From Pseudotamlana agarivorans (GTDB taxonomy: Bacteria > Bacteroidota > Bacteroidia > Flavobacteriales > Flavobacteriaceae), in contig NZ_JAHKPD010000008.1 of assembly GCF_018860245.1 (NCBI RefSeq), forward strand, positions 315,821 to 379,820: a DNA stretch of 64,000 nucleotides, given 5' to 3'. Position 1 is the stretch's first letter, and every line of letters starts with the position of its first letter. The position numbers and the translations under genes are program-made. Of this stretch, positions 35,072 to 44,379 are shown one piece after another. Under the pieces are notes generated by a model. The model made no database searches and was not told where the DNA came from. It saw only the letters and a program-made list of their open reading frames with translations.

Positions 35072-36610
35072 TTAGTAACCTGGATTTTGATCGCCTTCAT
35101 CTAGTTCAGAATTTTTATCTATTTCTGTAATTGGAATAGGGAATAAATCATTCATTGATGAATATCCTGTACCTGCTAATTCAGTGGCTGCTAAATCCCA
35201 GCGTACTAAATCCCAGAAGCGTTGGCCTTCAAAAGCTAATTCTAAATATTTTTCCTTAACAATGGCTTGGAATAAATTTTGCCCTGATAATGACGTACTA
35301 ATGTCGGCTAAACCAGCTCTGTTTCTAACTTTGTTTAACTCCATTCTAGCGGCGGCATCTTGACCCGATTTATTGTAAGCTTCGGCTGCTAATAATAGTA
35401 CTTCCGCATAGCGGAATAGCCTAAAATTGGTGCTGTAATTTAATTCTTTTATACCATCGGCACTGGTATCCTCACTTTTGGTAGCGTATTTAATTCGAAT
35501 TGAACCTTCGTAATCCCAAATAGAACCTCCTGTAGCAGCCGATTGATCTACCGATCCGCCAGCAGCAATTAATTCTGCTTCAGTCATTAGAGTAGCCGAT
35601 TTTCTTTTGGTATCGCCTGCTTGATTAAAGGCATCGGCAAGTTTTGCTGTAGGTAAGTTAAAGCCCCATCCGTTTATAAGTCCGGTGCCAGTAAGATCGA
35701 AGATACCATCACCACGAGGTCCCATAAGTTGAATGTGTAAATTACTTTCTGTTCTTCCTCCCCAGGCAATATTACCCCAGTCTCTTTCAGAAGTTGAAAC
35801 AAATCCCATCTCGAATAAAGACTCTATTCCAAATTCGTTATTGATGCTCCAAACATCTTCAGGGTTAGGTTCTAAATCGTGTGACGGATTAGAAATGACA
35901 CTTTGAAAATAGGGTAGAGATTCTGGGTACTTTTCTTGAAAAACTAATACTTTACCCATAAGGGCTTGTGCAGTTCCCTTTGACGCTCTGAAGCTGTCGC
36001 TAGCACCTTTTTCTGGAAGTGAAGCAATCGCATCTGTTAAATCGGCTTCTATTTGTGCATAAATTTCGCTTTGTGGCGATTTCGCAAGTCCGAAATCTTC
36101 TGCCACTTCCGGAATCGTTAATCTTAAAGGGACTTCGCCAAACATAGTGGTTAATTCAAAATAACACCATGCTCTCATAAATTTGGCTTCGGCTAAAGCC
36201 CTCTCTTTATTACTTAGGTTACTATCCTGGATGTTTATTATCACCAGATTTGACAATGCAATCGTTCTGTAAAACAAATCCCAAATACTAGAAATGGAAG
36301 CGTTAGAGGAGGATACATCACTATAATCATCAATATTCTGTAATTGTTGTTGGTCACCAGAATTTCCTCCTGCTGCATTGGCATCGTCGCCAGGTAACAA
36401 TTTTACAAAATAGGCACTGTGCCAGTCTCTACTGTAGTTAAATTGCATTAAATCGTAGATGCCTATTATTGCGGTTTCCACATTAGCTTCTTCAAGAAAA
36501 TAGGTGTCTAGATCTTGCACGTTTAATCTAGGATTGGTAGTAAAATCTTCGCTACACGAAATAATACCAATACAGATTACTGCTATAAATGTTATAATTA
36601 TTTTTTTCAT
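35072..36610 (-). CDS. SusD/RagB-family glycan-binding lipoprotein
   Basis: The outer-membrane lipoprotein that caps a SusC transporter and binds oligosaccharide. The 512 residues are typical. The lipobox is ISC with Cys at ~19 (GIISCSEDF), followed by acidic residues. TPR-like helices carry the SusD_RagB fold: ANVETAIIGIYDLMQ (~41), AEAKFMRAWCYFELTTMFGEVPL (~143-165) and, near the end, VKEKYLELAFEGQRFWDLVRW (~458-478). It starts 20 bases after susC and is certainly cotranscribed with it. Confidence 0.96.
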   Translation of the reverse strand: MKKIIITFIAVICIGIISCSEDFTTNPRLNVQDLDTYFLEEANVETAIIGIYDLMQFNYSRDWHSAYFVKLLPGDDANAAGGNSGDQQQLQNIDDYSDVSSSNASISSIWDLFYRTIALSNLVIINIQDSNLSNKERALAEAKFMRAWCYFELTTMFGEVPLRLTIPEVAEDFGLAKSPQSEIYAQIEADLTDAIASLPEKGASDSFRASKGTAQALMGKVLVFQEKYPESLPYFQSVISNPSHDLEPNPEDVWSINNEFGIESLFEMGFVSTSERDWGNIAWGGRTESNLHIQLMGPRGDGIFDLTGTGLINGWGFNLPTAKLADAFNQAGDTKRKSATLMTEAELIAAGGSVDQSAATGGSIWDYEGSIRIKYATKSEDTSADGIKELNYSTNFRLFRYAEVLLLAAEAYNKSGQDAAARMELNKVRNRAGLADISTSLSGQNLFQAIVKEKYLELAFEGQRFWDLVRWDLAATELAGTGYSSMNDLFPIPITEIDKNSELDEGDQNPGY

Positions 36611-36630
36611 AAAATGTTGATTTTTTAGTG

Positions 36631-39600
36631 TTAAAAGTTTAGTGATAATCCGAAAAGTGCTTTAGCAGCTGTAGGATAAAAACCTCTATCAACACCTATA
36701 GAATCGTAATTAAAGTTTCCAATTTCAGGATCTAAACCACTGTATTGGGTAAAGGTGAAATAATCGTCTAACGATAAATAAAGTCTTAGATGTTTAATTT
36801 TTAGTTGACTTAAAAAGGCTTCAGGCAGGGTGTAACCGAATTGAATTTGTTTGATTCGCATGTATGAGCCGTCTTCAACCATTAAATCGGTGTCGTAGGA
36901 ACCAATAACATGGGCTGCACCAGGATAGCTTGCATTATCCCCAGGTTGTTGCCATCTGTTTTCATAAAAATGTATCGGTTTGTTTGTGATGGGTCTAGAA
37001 GGTTGGTGGTAAACCGATACGATATCGTTTCCAGCAGTACCTTGAAATTGCAAATTGAAATCGAAAGCTTTATAAGCTAAGTTGATATTTCCACCGTAAA
37101 GTAAGTCTGGGTGTGGCGATCCAATCATGGTCTTATCGGCATTGGTTATGTTACCGTCGTTATTGGTGTCTACTTTAACGACCTCACCGGTATTAGGGTC
37201 TATGCCATCGGTTTTAAAACCGTAGAAATACCAAGAAGGTAATCCTTCAGAAAATCTTGTAATGCCATCTGCATTTTGCGGGGCACCAGCTCCTACTAAA
37301 GAGGTCCCATCGGGTACAAATAAAATCTCGGTAACTTCATTTTTAAGGGTCGATAAATTGGCGCTAATACTGTAGCTAAACCCATTGCTACAGGTGTCGT
37401 TAAAGCCTAATTCAAACTCTAAACCTGAGTTTTCAATGGTTCCAGAATTAAATTCATTGGAAAGAAATCCTGCAGAACCAGGGGTGATTAACGAACCATC
37501 CTTTACAATGGCATCTCTTGTGGTTTTCTTATAGTAATCGGCAGAGAAAGACAACTTATTATTGATGGCTCTTAAATCCATTCCAACATTAAACTGTTCT
37601 GATGTTTCCCATACTAGATTCGGATTGGCATACCCGGTGATTTCGGCACCTTGATTACCCAAATAATCAATAGATTGCCCATCTATTATGTTTGTAATAT
37701 AGGTTTTATCTGAGTTACCATCTAAATTGGATCTACTACCATTTTGCCCCCAACTGGCTCTAAACTTAAGGTAATTAAATCCAGAATCTGTATTCCAAAA
37801 GCCTTCATTGGAAAGAATCCATCCAGCAGAAAATGAAGGGAATATGCCTGTTTTATTATCTGTTGGAAATTTATCAGACTTATCTGATCTCACCGAAGCT
37901 TCAAAAAGATATTTGTCGTCATAATCGTAAGAAAGTCTACTGTAAAGTGACACCATATTATCATAATAAGGATCTACGATATCTACTTGGGTGTTAAACC
38001 CAGGTAAATCAAAATCCCAATCTGTAAAGTCTGCAATGGCTACAGAACCACTACTTTTTAATGGGGTTTCAATATCTTGATCTTCTGCCGAGTAACCAGC
38101 CATTAATTTGAAATTGTGTGATCCGAATGATTTTTCGTAGGTTACGAAATTTTCCCATAACCATCTGGTGCTTTCAACCTGTTCTTGTGATCCAGAATAA
38201 GCGGTATTTGCAGCTTCAGAAGAAACATAATAAGGGATAACCCTGGTTTGGGTTTCTGTTTCCCCTTGGTCGAAACCAAATCGAGAAGTCACCGAAAGGC
38301 CTTCAGCTAAATTTAATTTTAAATATACCGAAGCAAGAAATTGCTTCTCATCGTAATTTGTTTTGTCAATTTCGTTGCCGTATGCTACAGGATTTAGAAC
38401 TTCACCTGTTGAAAAGGCTGGGTAACCGTAAACGTTTCCGCTTTTGTCGGTTAATAGCGGTACATTATTGGCGTTGGCATTGTCGATAACCGATTGAGGA
38501 ACCTGACCTGGAGCGTAAGTAACAGGTGTTAATGGGTCTAAGATTAGCATGTTTTGAATAACTCCCCTGGTGTCGCTATTTTCTTGAATTCCATTCCTGT
38601 CTGAAAGGGAATAGGTAGCGTTAAGTCCAATTTCAACAACCTTACCTATTTTACTTTTTAAGTTTGTACGAAAGGTGGTTCTTTTAAAATTTGAATTGGA
38701 TCGACCAACCACCCCGTCTTGATCTAAGTGCGAGGCAGAGGCGTAGTATAAGAATTTTTCGCTACCTCCAGAAATATTCACGTCATAACGTTGAAGCATG
38801 GCTGTAGAAAAGGTTTCATCAATCCAATTGGTGTTGTATCCATTATTGAAAACCGTACCAATACCAGCTTCGTTCATGTAAGTTGTAAATTGAGAAGCAT
38901 CCATTAAGTCCATACTTGTGTTTACAAATTGTACACCAGTTTGGCTGTTAAAAGACACTCTTAAATCGCCTGCACGACCACTTTTTGTGTTTATAATAAC
39001 CACCCCGTTAGCACCTTCGGTACCATAAATGGATGATGATGCTGCATCTTTTAAAATTTCGATGTTTGCAATATCCGATGGTGCGATATCTTCAATTGAT
39101 GAGGTTTTCATACCATCCACAATGTAAAGTGGCTCGGAGTTACCGCTAGAGCCTGCGCCACGAATTCTAATTTTAGCACCAGCACCAGGAGCACCTGATG
39201 ATGATGATACGGTAACACCAGAAGTTCGCCCTTGGATAACTTGTTCCACTCTTTGGTTAGAAGAGGTGCCAATACGTTCACTATCTATACTGGAAATAGC
39301 TCCAGTTACAAGGCTCTTTTTCTTAGTACCATAGCCTACAACTACAACTTCATCTAGTATCGAAGCATCTTCATTTAAGGTTACATTTAATGTGGTTTGC
39401 CCCGTGTAATTAATGTTCTGAGATTGGTACCCAATATAAGAGAACACAAGGGTACTTCCTGCATTGGTGTCTAGGGCATAATTTCCGTCAAAGTCTGTTA
39501 CAGTTCCTGTGGATGTTCCTTTAACAATAACATTCACCCCTGGAATAGGAATACCTGTTTTGTCGGAAACAGTTCCTGAAACTGATTGCGCATAAATAAT

Positions 39601-39657
39601 ACTTCCTAGTAATAGAAACATAGGGAGTATTAATTTTTTAAGTAATCTGTTTTTCAT
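36631..39657 (-). CDS. SusC/RagA-family TonB-dependent transporter
   Basis: The outer-membrane channel importing oligosaccharides with TonB energy. The 1008 residues are standard. A signal peptide (1-23) precedes a carboxypeptidase-regulatory-like domain (~25-95; VSGTVSDKTGIPIPGVNVIV, DFDGNYALDT). The SusC signature and plug follow (DEVVVVGYGTKKKSLVTGAIS at ~103-123, plug to ~230, including GAGSSGNSEPLYIVDGM). A 22-strand barrel fills the rest and ends in Phe (LFGLSLNF), as outer-membrane barrels do. It is the first gene of the susC-susD unit; its 315-base upstream space carries candidate operator palindromes. Confidence 0.97.
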   Translation of the reverse strand: MKNRLLKKLILPMFLLLGSIIYAQSVSGTVSDKTGIPIPGVNVIVKGTSTGTVTDFDGNYALDTNAGSTLVFSYIGYQSQNINYTGQTTLNVTLNEDASILDEVVVVGYGTKKKSLVTGAISSIDSERIGTSSNQRVEQVIQGRTSGVTVSSSSGAPGAGAKIRIRGAGSSGNSEPLYIVDGMKTSSIEDIAPSDIANIEILKDAASSSIYGTEGANGVVIINTKSGRAGDLRVSFNSQTGVQFVNTSMDLMDASQFTTYMNEAGIGTVFNNGYNTNWIDETFSTAMLQRYDVNISGGSEKFLYYASASHLDQDGVVGRSNSNFKRTTFRTNLKSKIGKVVEIGLNATYSLSDRNGIQENSDTRGVIQNMLILDPLTPVTYAPGQVPQSVIDNANANNVPLLTDKSGNVYGYPAFSTGEVLNPVAYGNEIDKTNYDEKQFLASVYLKLNLAEGLSVTSRFGFDQGETETQTRVIPYYVSSEAANTAYSGSQEQVESTRWLWENFVTYEKSFGSHNFKLMAGYSAEDQDIETPLKSSGSVAIADFTDWDFDLPGFNTQVDIVDPYYDNMVSLYSRLSYDYDDKYLFEASVRSDKSDKFPTDNKTGIFPSFSAGWILSNEGFWNTDSGFNYLKFRASWGQNGSRSNLDGNSDKTYITNIIDGQSIDYLGNQGAEITGYANPNLVWETSEQFNVGMDLRAINNKLSFSADYYKKTTRDAIVKDGSLITPGSAGFLSNEFNSGTIENSGLEFELGFNDTCSNGFSYSISANLSTLKNEVTEILFVPDGTSLVGAGAPQNADGITRFSEGLPSWYFYGFKTDGIDPNTGEVVKVDTNNDGNITNADKTMIGSPHPDLLYGGNINLAYKAFDFNLQFQGTAGNDIVSVYHQPSRPITNKPIHFYENRWQQPGDNASYPGAAHVIGSYDTDLMVEDGSYMRIKQIQFGYTLPEAFLSQLKIKHLRLYLSLDDYFTFTQYSGLDPEIGNFNYDSIGVDRGFYPTAAKALFGLSLNF

Positions 39658-39972
39658 AAAGTTTAGTTAGTTTTTTAAGTTATTACTATCTTTTTTATGT
39701 TAAAACACATAGATTATTATAAAAAGAAGTAATGCTATAATGCATAGTATTAAAATGACTTCTTCGATTTTTTTGAACCTATTTGATTTAAACATAATCC
39801 AAATGTTAAAAAAAAATTAAATTCAAAGTATAACCTTTTAAGCATGTGCTAGAAATTTTGTCGCAATCCACTTACAATTGGGGTGTTCGCTACATTTGTA
39901 ATAATTAGTGCAACAATTTTATTAAAAGTTTTTATTGGTGTAATAATCTCAAAAACGGTTAGTTATATTTGA
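39658..39972. promoter_or_regulatory. susC upstream region with candidate operator
   Basis: This 315-base gap separates HTCS from susC. It contains the imperfect palindrome at 39730-39752 (TAATGCTATAATG with CATAGTATTA), 73 bases before the susC ATG. TGTCGCA (39859-39865), TGTTCGCTA (39884-39892) and a minus-strand TTGTTGCAC (about 39912-39920) loosely resemble the TGTTGCA core of the HTCS upstream repeats. No gene was found. These are candidate HTCS binding sites only. Confidence 0.4.
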
Positions 39973-42900
39973 TTAGCTAATTTTTTTAGTTTTCACTTCG
40001 GTTGGTAGAATACCGAAGGCGTTTTTAAAGCATTTTGTGAAATAGGAGTGCGATGAAAAACCAATGGCGTAGCAAACCTTGCCAATATTTGTCTCGCCCA
40101 TCTCTAAAATTTGCTTTGCTTTTTGTAATCGAATATTTCTTAAAAACTCACTCGCGGTTTGGTTGGTAAGCGCTTTAATTTTTCTGTAAAACTGACTTCT
40201 ACTAAGTTTTAGTTCTGTTGCAAGAGTTTCTACATTTAAATTAGGGTCACCAATGTTTTCGCTAATGTGATTTAAAACATTTTCAATAAATTCTTTATCC
40301 AAAGGGGTGCTGCTTACATCTTCTGGCAAGTCGCTAATAACACTAAAATATTTGTTGAATATTAACTGCCTACTTGTAATGAGTTGTGCAAGTCTAAGCT
40401 TTAGTAAGCGAATATTAAATGGTTTCACCAAATAAGCATCGGCACCAGTTTCTATGCCCTCAATACGGTCTTCGACTTTAGCTTTGGCAGTTAACATTAA
40501 AACAGGAATATGACTCGTACTCATGTCTTTTTTTAATTGTTTACAGAATTCCATACCATCTACTTCGGGCATTACAACATCGGTGATTATCACATCGGGA
40601 AAAGATTCTTTAGCGATTTTAAGACCTTCGGCACCATGTTGTGCTATGAGTACTTTATACTGTCTGCTTAGTTCTTGTTTTAAATAATTTCGAAGCTCCA
40701 CATTATCTTCAACCACCAATACGGTATGTTGCTTAATAGTAGTTTCGTCTGAAGGCTCTAATTCTGGCCCATCTTCAATTTGAACGGTTGGCACATAAGA
40801 GAAACTGTCTTCTTTAAGGAATTCCGATCCTTCATCTAAAATAATTTGGTTTTCATTTAGATGACTGTTCCCCGTAGGGAATAAAATTTTAAAGGTTGTG
40901 CCCACGCCAACTGTGCTGCTTACCTCAATTTTACCTTTATGCAATTCAACAAAACTTTGTACGACTTCTAAGCCAATACCGGTGCCTCCAAAGTAGGTTT
41001 TACTTTGGTTTTCTACTTGGTAAAAACGTTCAAATATTTTTTCTGCCTCTTCTGCTTCCAAACCTGGGCCTGTATCCGAAATAATAATTTCAACAGCCTG
41101 TACATCTTCAGTTTCATTTACAAGAGGTAAGTGATACAACTGTTCGGTGGCTAATAAATCGATGTTAATGGCCCCGCCTTCTGGGGTGATTTTTATAGCA
41201 TTAGAAAGCAGGTTGAAAATTATTTTTTCTAGCATTTTACTATCTGCCCAAATTGTTAAGTTCGGATTATCAGAATCTACACTCAACAAAATGTTTTTGG
41301 TATGGGCTTCCTCCTTGAAATAACTTATAATATTTTTGGTGAAGTCTAACAAGTTTAATGCTCTAGCTTTTACATGAAGTTTGTTAAATTCTAGTTTTCT
41401 AAAATCCATTAACTCGTTAATAAGGCGGTATAATCTATCTGCATTTTTATTAATTATGGCGTGTTTGTTTTTTACGTGGTAGGGTAAGACTAAATTCGTG
41501 TCGTGAATAATGTCTTTTAAAGGGTTCATGATTAAAGTTAAAGGTGTTCTAAACTCATGTGAAATATTGGTGAAAAACTGAATTTTTTTCTGATTCAATT
41601 CATCCATTTGCAAACGTTGCATACGTTCATTCCTTATAAGTTCCTTTTCTTTAATTCTATTTTGTGTGAGATAGTTGAGGTAATAAAAACTTAGTAAGAA
41701 TAATAAAATATAACTGGTAATGGCCCAGGTGGATTTCCACCATGGTGGGAGAATTTTAATACTAAATTCTAAGGGAGTCTCATTCCAAATACCATCGTTA
41801 TTCGCAGCTTTTAGCTTAAAGGTGTAATTACCTTGATCTAAGTTGGTATAGGTAGCACTTCTTTTTTGCCCCACATAATTCCAAGAATCTTCATAGCCTT
41901 CTAAGTAATAGGCGTAGCTATTTTTTTCTGGTCTGGTAAAGTTTATTCCGGTATATTCGATGGTGAAAACCGATTGTGCGCTGTTTAATGTGATGCTATT
42001 GGTTTCAGAAATTACTTTGTTTAAAGGGGAGTCGTCAGTGTTTGGGATTACCTTTTCATTAAATAATTTAAAATCTGTTAGATGTAAAATAGGCACTTTA
42101 GCATTGATTTTTAAACTGTTTGGATGAAAATAATCTAAGCCTTTTAAATTTCCGAAATAAAGCATGCCCGTGCAGTCTTTTAATACTGCTCCAGAATTAA
42201 AATCGTTAGATAACAAGCCATCGTTAAAGGTGAAATTGGTGTAAATGAGCGGTTCTAATTCAATTTTGGTTAAACCAGAATTGCCACTAATCCAAATGTT
42301 GTTTTCGGCATCTTCAATAATAGCACCTACGTTATCCTCTACTAATCCATTCGATTTATTAAACCATGTCAATTCGTCTTTTAAGGTGTTGTATTTATAA
42401 AGCCCCGTACCACGAGTGCCTATCCAAATATTTTCTTGGGCGTCTTCATAAATGCTTAAAATGTAATTGGTGTTTGAAGTACTGCTAAAGGTTTTGTTTA
42501 TCCTATCGGTAAAGGCATGGATTTTCTTTATCTGCATACCTTCTTTTTCAATTTTGAATAGCCCGTCTACCGAGCCCAACCAAAGATTGTCTTTGCCGTC
42601 TACTAGAACCTTAGATACATCGGTGGTATTAAGCCTGTTTTTTACAAAATCGTTCGAGTTAAAATGTTTAAACTGTTTGGTTTTAGGGTTAAAGGCGTGT
42701 AGGCCTTGAAAGGAAGTGCCTATCCAAATGATGCCTTTAGCGTCTTCGGCGATGCTTCTTATGGTATTGGAGTTTAAACCTGCTGCATTTTCAGAAGCAT
42801 AATGGATAAACTTTTTACTTCCTTTTTTTAAATAGAACATACCATTATCCCAACTTCCTGCCCAAATGTTTCCTTTTGAATCCTTTAACAAGGACATAAT

Positions 42901-44148
42901 ATGGTTAGATTTTAAGCCAGAAAATTCATTTTGATCCTCGGTGTTTATATGCGTGATTTTGTTTGATTCTCTGTTTAAAACATCAATACCTCCTCCATCG
43001 GTGGCCATCCAAAGATTTTCATCTTCATCTTTTATTAAAGCCATTATTGATGTTATTTTTAGTGAATTATCTTTGTTAGGTGAACTTTTAATATCCTTAA
43101 ATTTATCGAATAGGGCATCGCTTATTGCCACGCCGCTATTAAAGTATCCCATCCAAATACGATCATCGCTGTCCACATACAATTTCCAAATAGAATTGTG
43201 TAAAAGGCTATTTTCATCTTCCTTACTATAGATGTAATTTTTAATCACTTCATCTTTTTTATTCAAATGAAAAAGACCGTCATTTTCAGTTCCTATAAGC
43301 ATGCTGTTATCAGGAAGCTGGGCAAGAGTTATGATTTTTTTTGAGGTAATTTTTATTTGTTTTACATCAATGATACTATAGTTTTGGTTTTTGTTAAGCG
43401 TGCATTTGTAAATACCTTCATGCGCTTGTGTTCCCACCCATAACTGGTTGTTTCGATCTACAAATAGTGTGGAAATATCAATATTAAAACTGCTTTTGTC
43501 TTTGGTGTAAAAATTAGCGTGCGTAAGCTTGTTCTCGGATATATCAATTTCCTTTAAACCAAAATTTGTCGCAACATATAATTTATTGCCCCCAACGTGT
43601 TCAATGCCATTAATGTTTATTCTATGCGTTTGGTTGTGAAACGTAGAATTGGATACTTTTTCGACTTCTAAAGTGCTTAGATTGACTTTGAAAATGCCAT
43701 TGCCATAGGTGCCAATGTAGAGGTGGTTCGAGGCGTCTTCGGTAATGGTGGTAATTTTGTCTGCGTTCGGGTTAGCAGTGTCGAGAGTAATACGTTGAAA
43801 CTGATCTAGGGCACTGTTGTATAAATCTAAACCACTTTCCGTACCCACCCATAGTCTTTTTTTGCTGTCTATAAAGGTGCAATCAACCCTGCTGCTGCTT
43901 AAAGAGGTAGAATCGTTTAAGATATGTTTGTAAGAGGTGTAGTTAATCCCATCAAACTTGAATAGCCCCGTGGCATTAGTAGCTATCCAAATAAAACCTT
44001 CATTATCCTGGACAATATCTGGAATCCCTACTTTGGGGATACCTTCTTTTATGCTAACAAAATTATAATCTTTTTGAATGGTTTGTCCCCGTAAATTGCC
44101 GTAAAATAATAGCAATAAAAGTAGGGGGAAACGTAAAAGTTTGGACAT
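39973..44148 (-). CDS. Hybrid two-component system (HTCS) PUL regulator
   Basis: A single-chain sensor, kinase and transcription factor for the adjacent susCD. A signal peptide (1-21) is followed by ~14 Reg_prop propeller repeats (~25-730; repeated NIWIGT, LWVGT), a Y_Y_Y domain (~750-805) and a membrane helix (~808-828). The histidine kinase has His in NISHEFRTPL (~864) and an ATPase domain (~965-1085; SDTGPGL, GTGIGLEVV). A receiver domain with Asp in IITDVVMPEVDG (~1191) and a C-terminal AraC HTH pair (~1290-1388; LSRSQFYRKIKALT, GFSSHSYFTKCFK) complete it. All phosphorelay residues are present. It lies between susC and the sugar transporter. Confidence 0.97.
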   Translation of the reverse strand: MSKLLRFPLLLLLLFYGNLRGQTIQKDYNFVSIKEGIPKVGIPDIVQDNEGFIWIATNATGLFKFDGINYTSYKHILNDSTSLSSSRVDCTFIDSKKRLWVGTESGLDLYNSALDQFQRITLDTANPNADKITTITEDASNHLYIGTYGNGIFKVNLSTLEVEKVSNSTFHNQTHRININGIEHVGGNKLYVATNFGLKEIDISENKLTHANFYTKDKSSFNIDISTLFVDRNNQLWVGTQAHEGIYKCTLNKNQNYSIIDVKQIKITSKKIITLAQLPDNSMLIGTENDGLFHLNKKDEVIKNYIYSKEDENSLLHNSIWKLYVDSDDRIWMGYFNSGVAISDALFDKFKDIKSSPNKDNSLKITSIMALIKDEDENLWMATDGGGIDVLNRESNKITHINTEDQNEFSGLKSNHIMSLLKDSKGNIWAGSWDNGMFYLKKGSKKFIHYASENAAGLNSNTIRSIAEDAKGIIWIGTSFQGLHAFNPKTKQFKHFNSNDFVKNRLNTTDVSKVLVDGKDNLWLGSVDGLFKIEKEGMQIKKIHAFTDRINKTFSSTSNTNYILSIYEDAQENIWIGTRGTGLYKYNTLKDELTWFNKSNGLVEDNVGAIIEDAENNIWISGNSGLTKIELEPLIYTNFTFNDGLLSNDFNSGAVLKDCTGMLYFGNLKGLDYFHPNSLKINAKVPILHLTDFKLFNEKVIPNTDDSPLNKVISETNSITLNSAQSVFTIEYTGINFTRPEKNSYAYYLEGYEDSWNYVGQKRSATYTNLDQGNYTFKLKAANNDGIWNETPLEFSIKILPPWWKSTWAITSYILLFLLSFYYLNYLTQNRIKEKELIRNERMQRLQMDELNQKKIQFFTNISHEFRTPLTLIMNPLKDIIHDTNLVLPYHVKNKHAIINKNADRLYRLINELMDFRKLEFNKLHVKARALNLLDFTKNIISYFKEEAHTKNILLSVDSDNPNLTIWADSKMLEKIIFNLLSNAIKITPEGGAINIDLLATEQLYHLPLVNETEDVQAVEIIISDTGPGLEAEEAEKIFERFYQVENQSKTYFGGTGIGLEVVQSFVELHKGKIEVSSTVGVGTTFKILFPTGNSHLNENQIILDEGSEFLKEDSFSYVPTVQIEDGPELEPSDETTIKQHTVLVVEDNVELRNYLKQELSRQYKVLIAQHGAEGLKIAKESFPDVIITDVVMPEVDGMEFCKQLKKDMSTSHIPVLMLTAKAKVEDRIEGIETGADAYLVKPFNIRLLKLRLAQLITSRQLIFNKYFSVISDLPEDVSSTPLDKEFIENVLNHISENIGDPNLNVETLATELKLSRSQFYRKIKALTNQTASEFLRNIRLQKAKQILEMGETNIGKVCYAIGFSSHSYFTKCFKNAFGILPTEVKTKKIS

Positions 44149-44219
44149 AGGTTTGGTGGTTAGCTGGATTTGTTATTAAAGATAAAAATAAATATTAATA
44201 CTAGTAGCAGTTGAAAATA

Positions 44220-44250
44220 ATGTTGCATACCATGCCTATTATGTTGCATA
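44220..44250. promoter_or_regulatory. 21-bp-spaced direct repeats upstream of HTCS
   Basis: ATGTTGCATA occurs exactly twice, at 44220-44229 and 44241-44250, starts 21 bases apart (two helical turns), 72 bases upstream of the HTCS ATG. This geometry suits binding by a tandem or dimeric AraC-type HTH, so it may be an autoregulatory site. Confidence 0.5.
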
Positions 44251-44294
44251 TAAGCCTATAAATGTCATGTTTTAACTGGCTTACCTTAAGAAGG

Positions 44295-44340
44295 AAAAGG
44301 AATACAACTCTAATGGGGTTTTCAGGGTTGTATTCCTTTT
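44295..44340 (-). terminator. hairpin after the sugar transporter gene
   Basis: A perfect 14-bp stem AAAAGGAATACAAC / GTTGTATTCCTTTT (44295-44308 with 44327-44340) with an 18-nt loop lies 40 bases after the MFS stop. The following sequence is only moderately T-rich (CCTTCTT), so termination is likely but not certain. Confidence 0.6.
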
Positions 44341-44379
44341 GATATAATTTAGAATGGTGTTTATTGGGCGATTTTGCGT

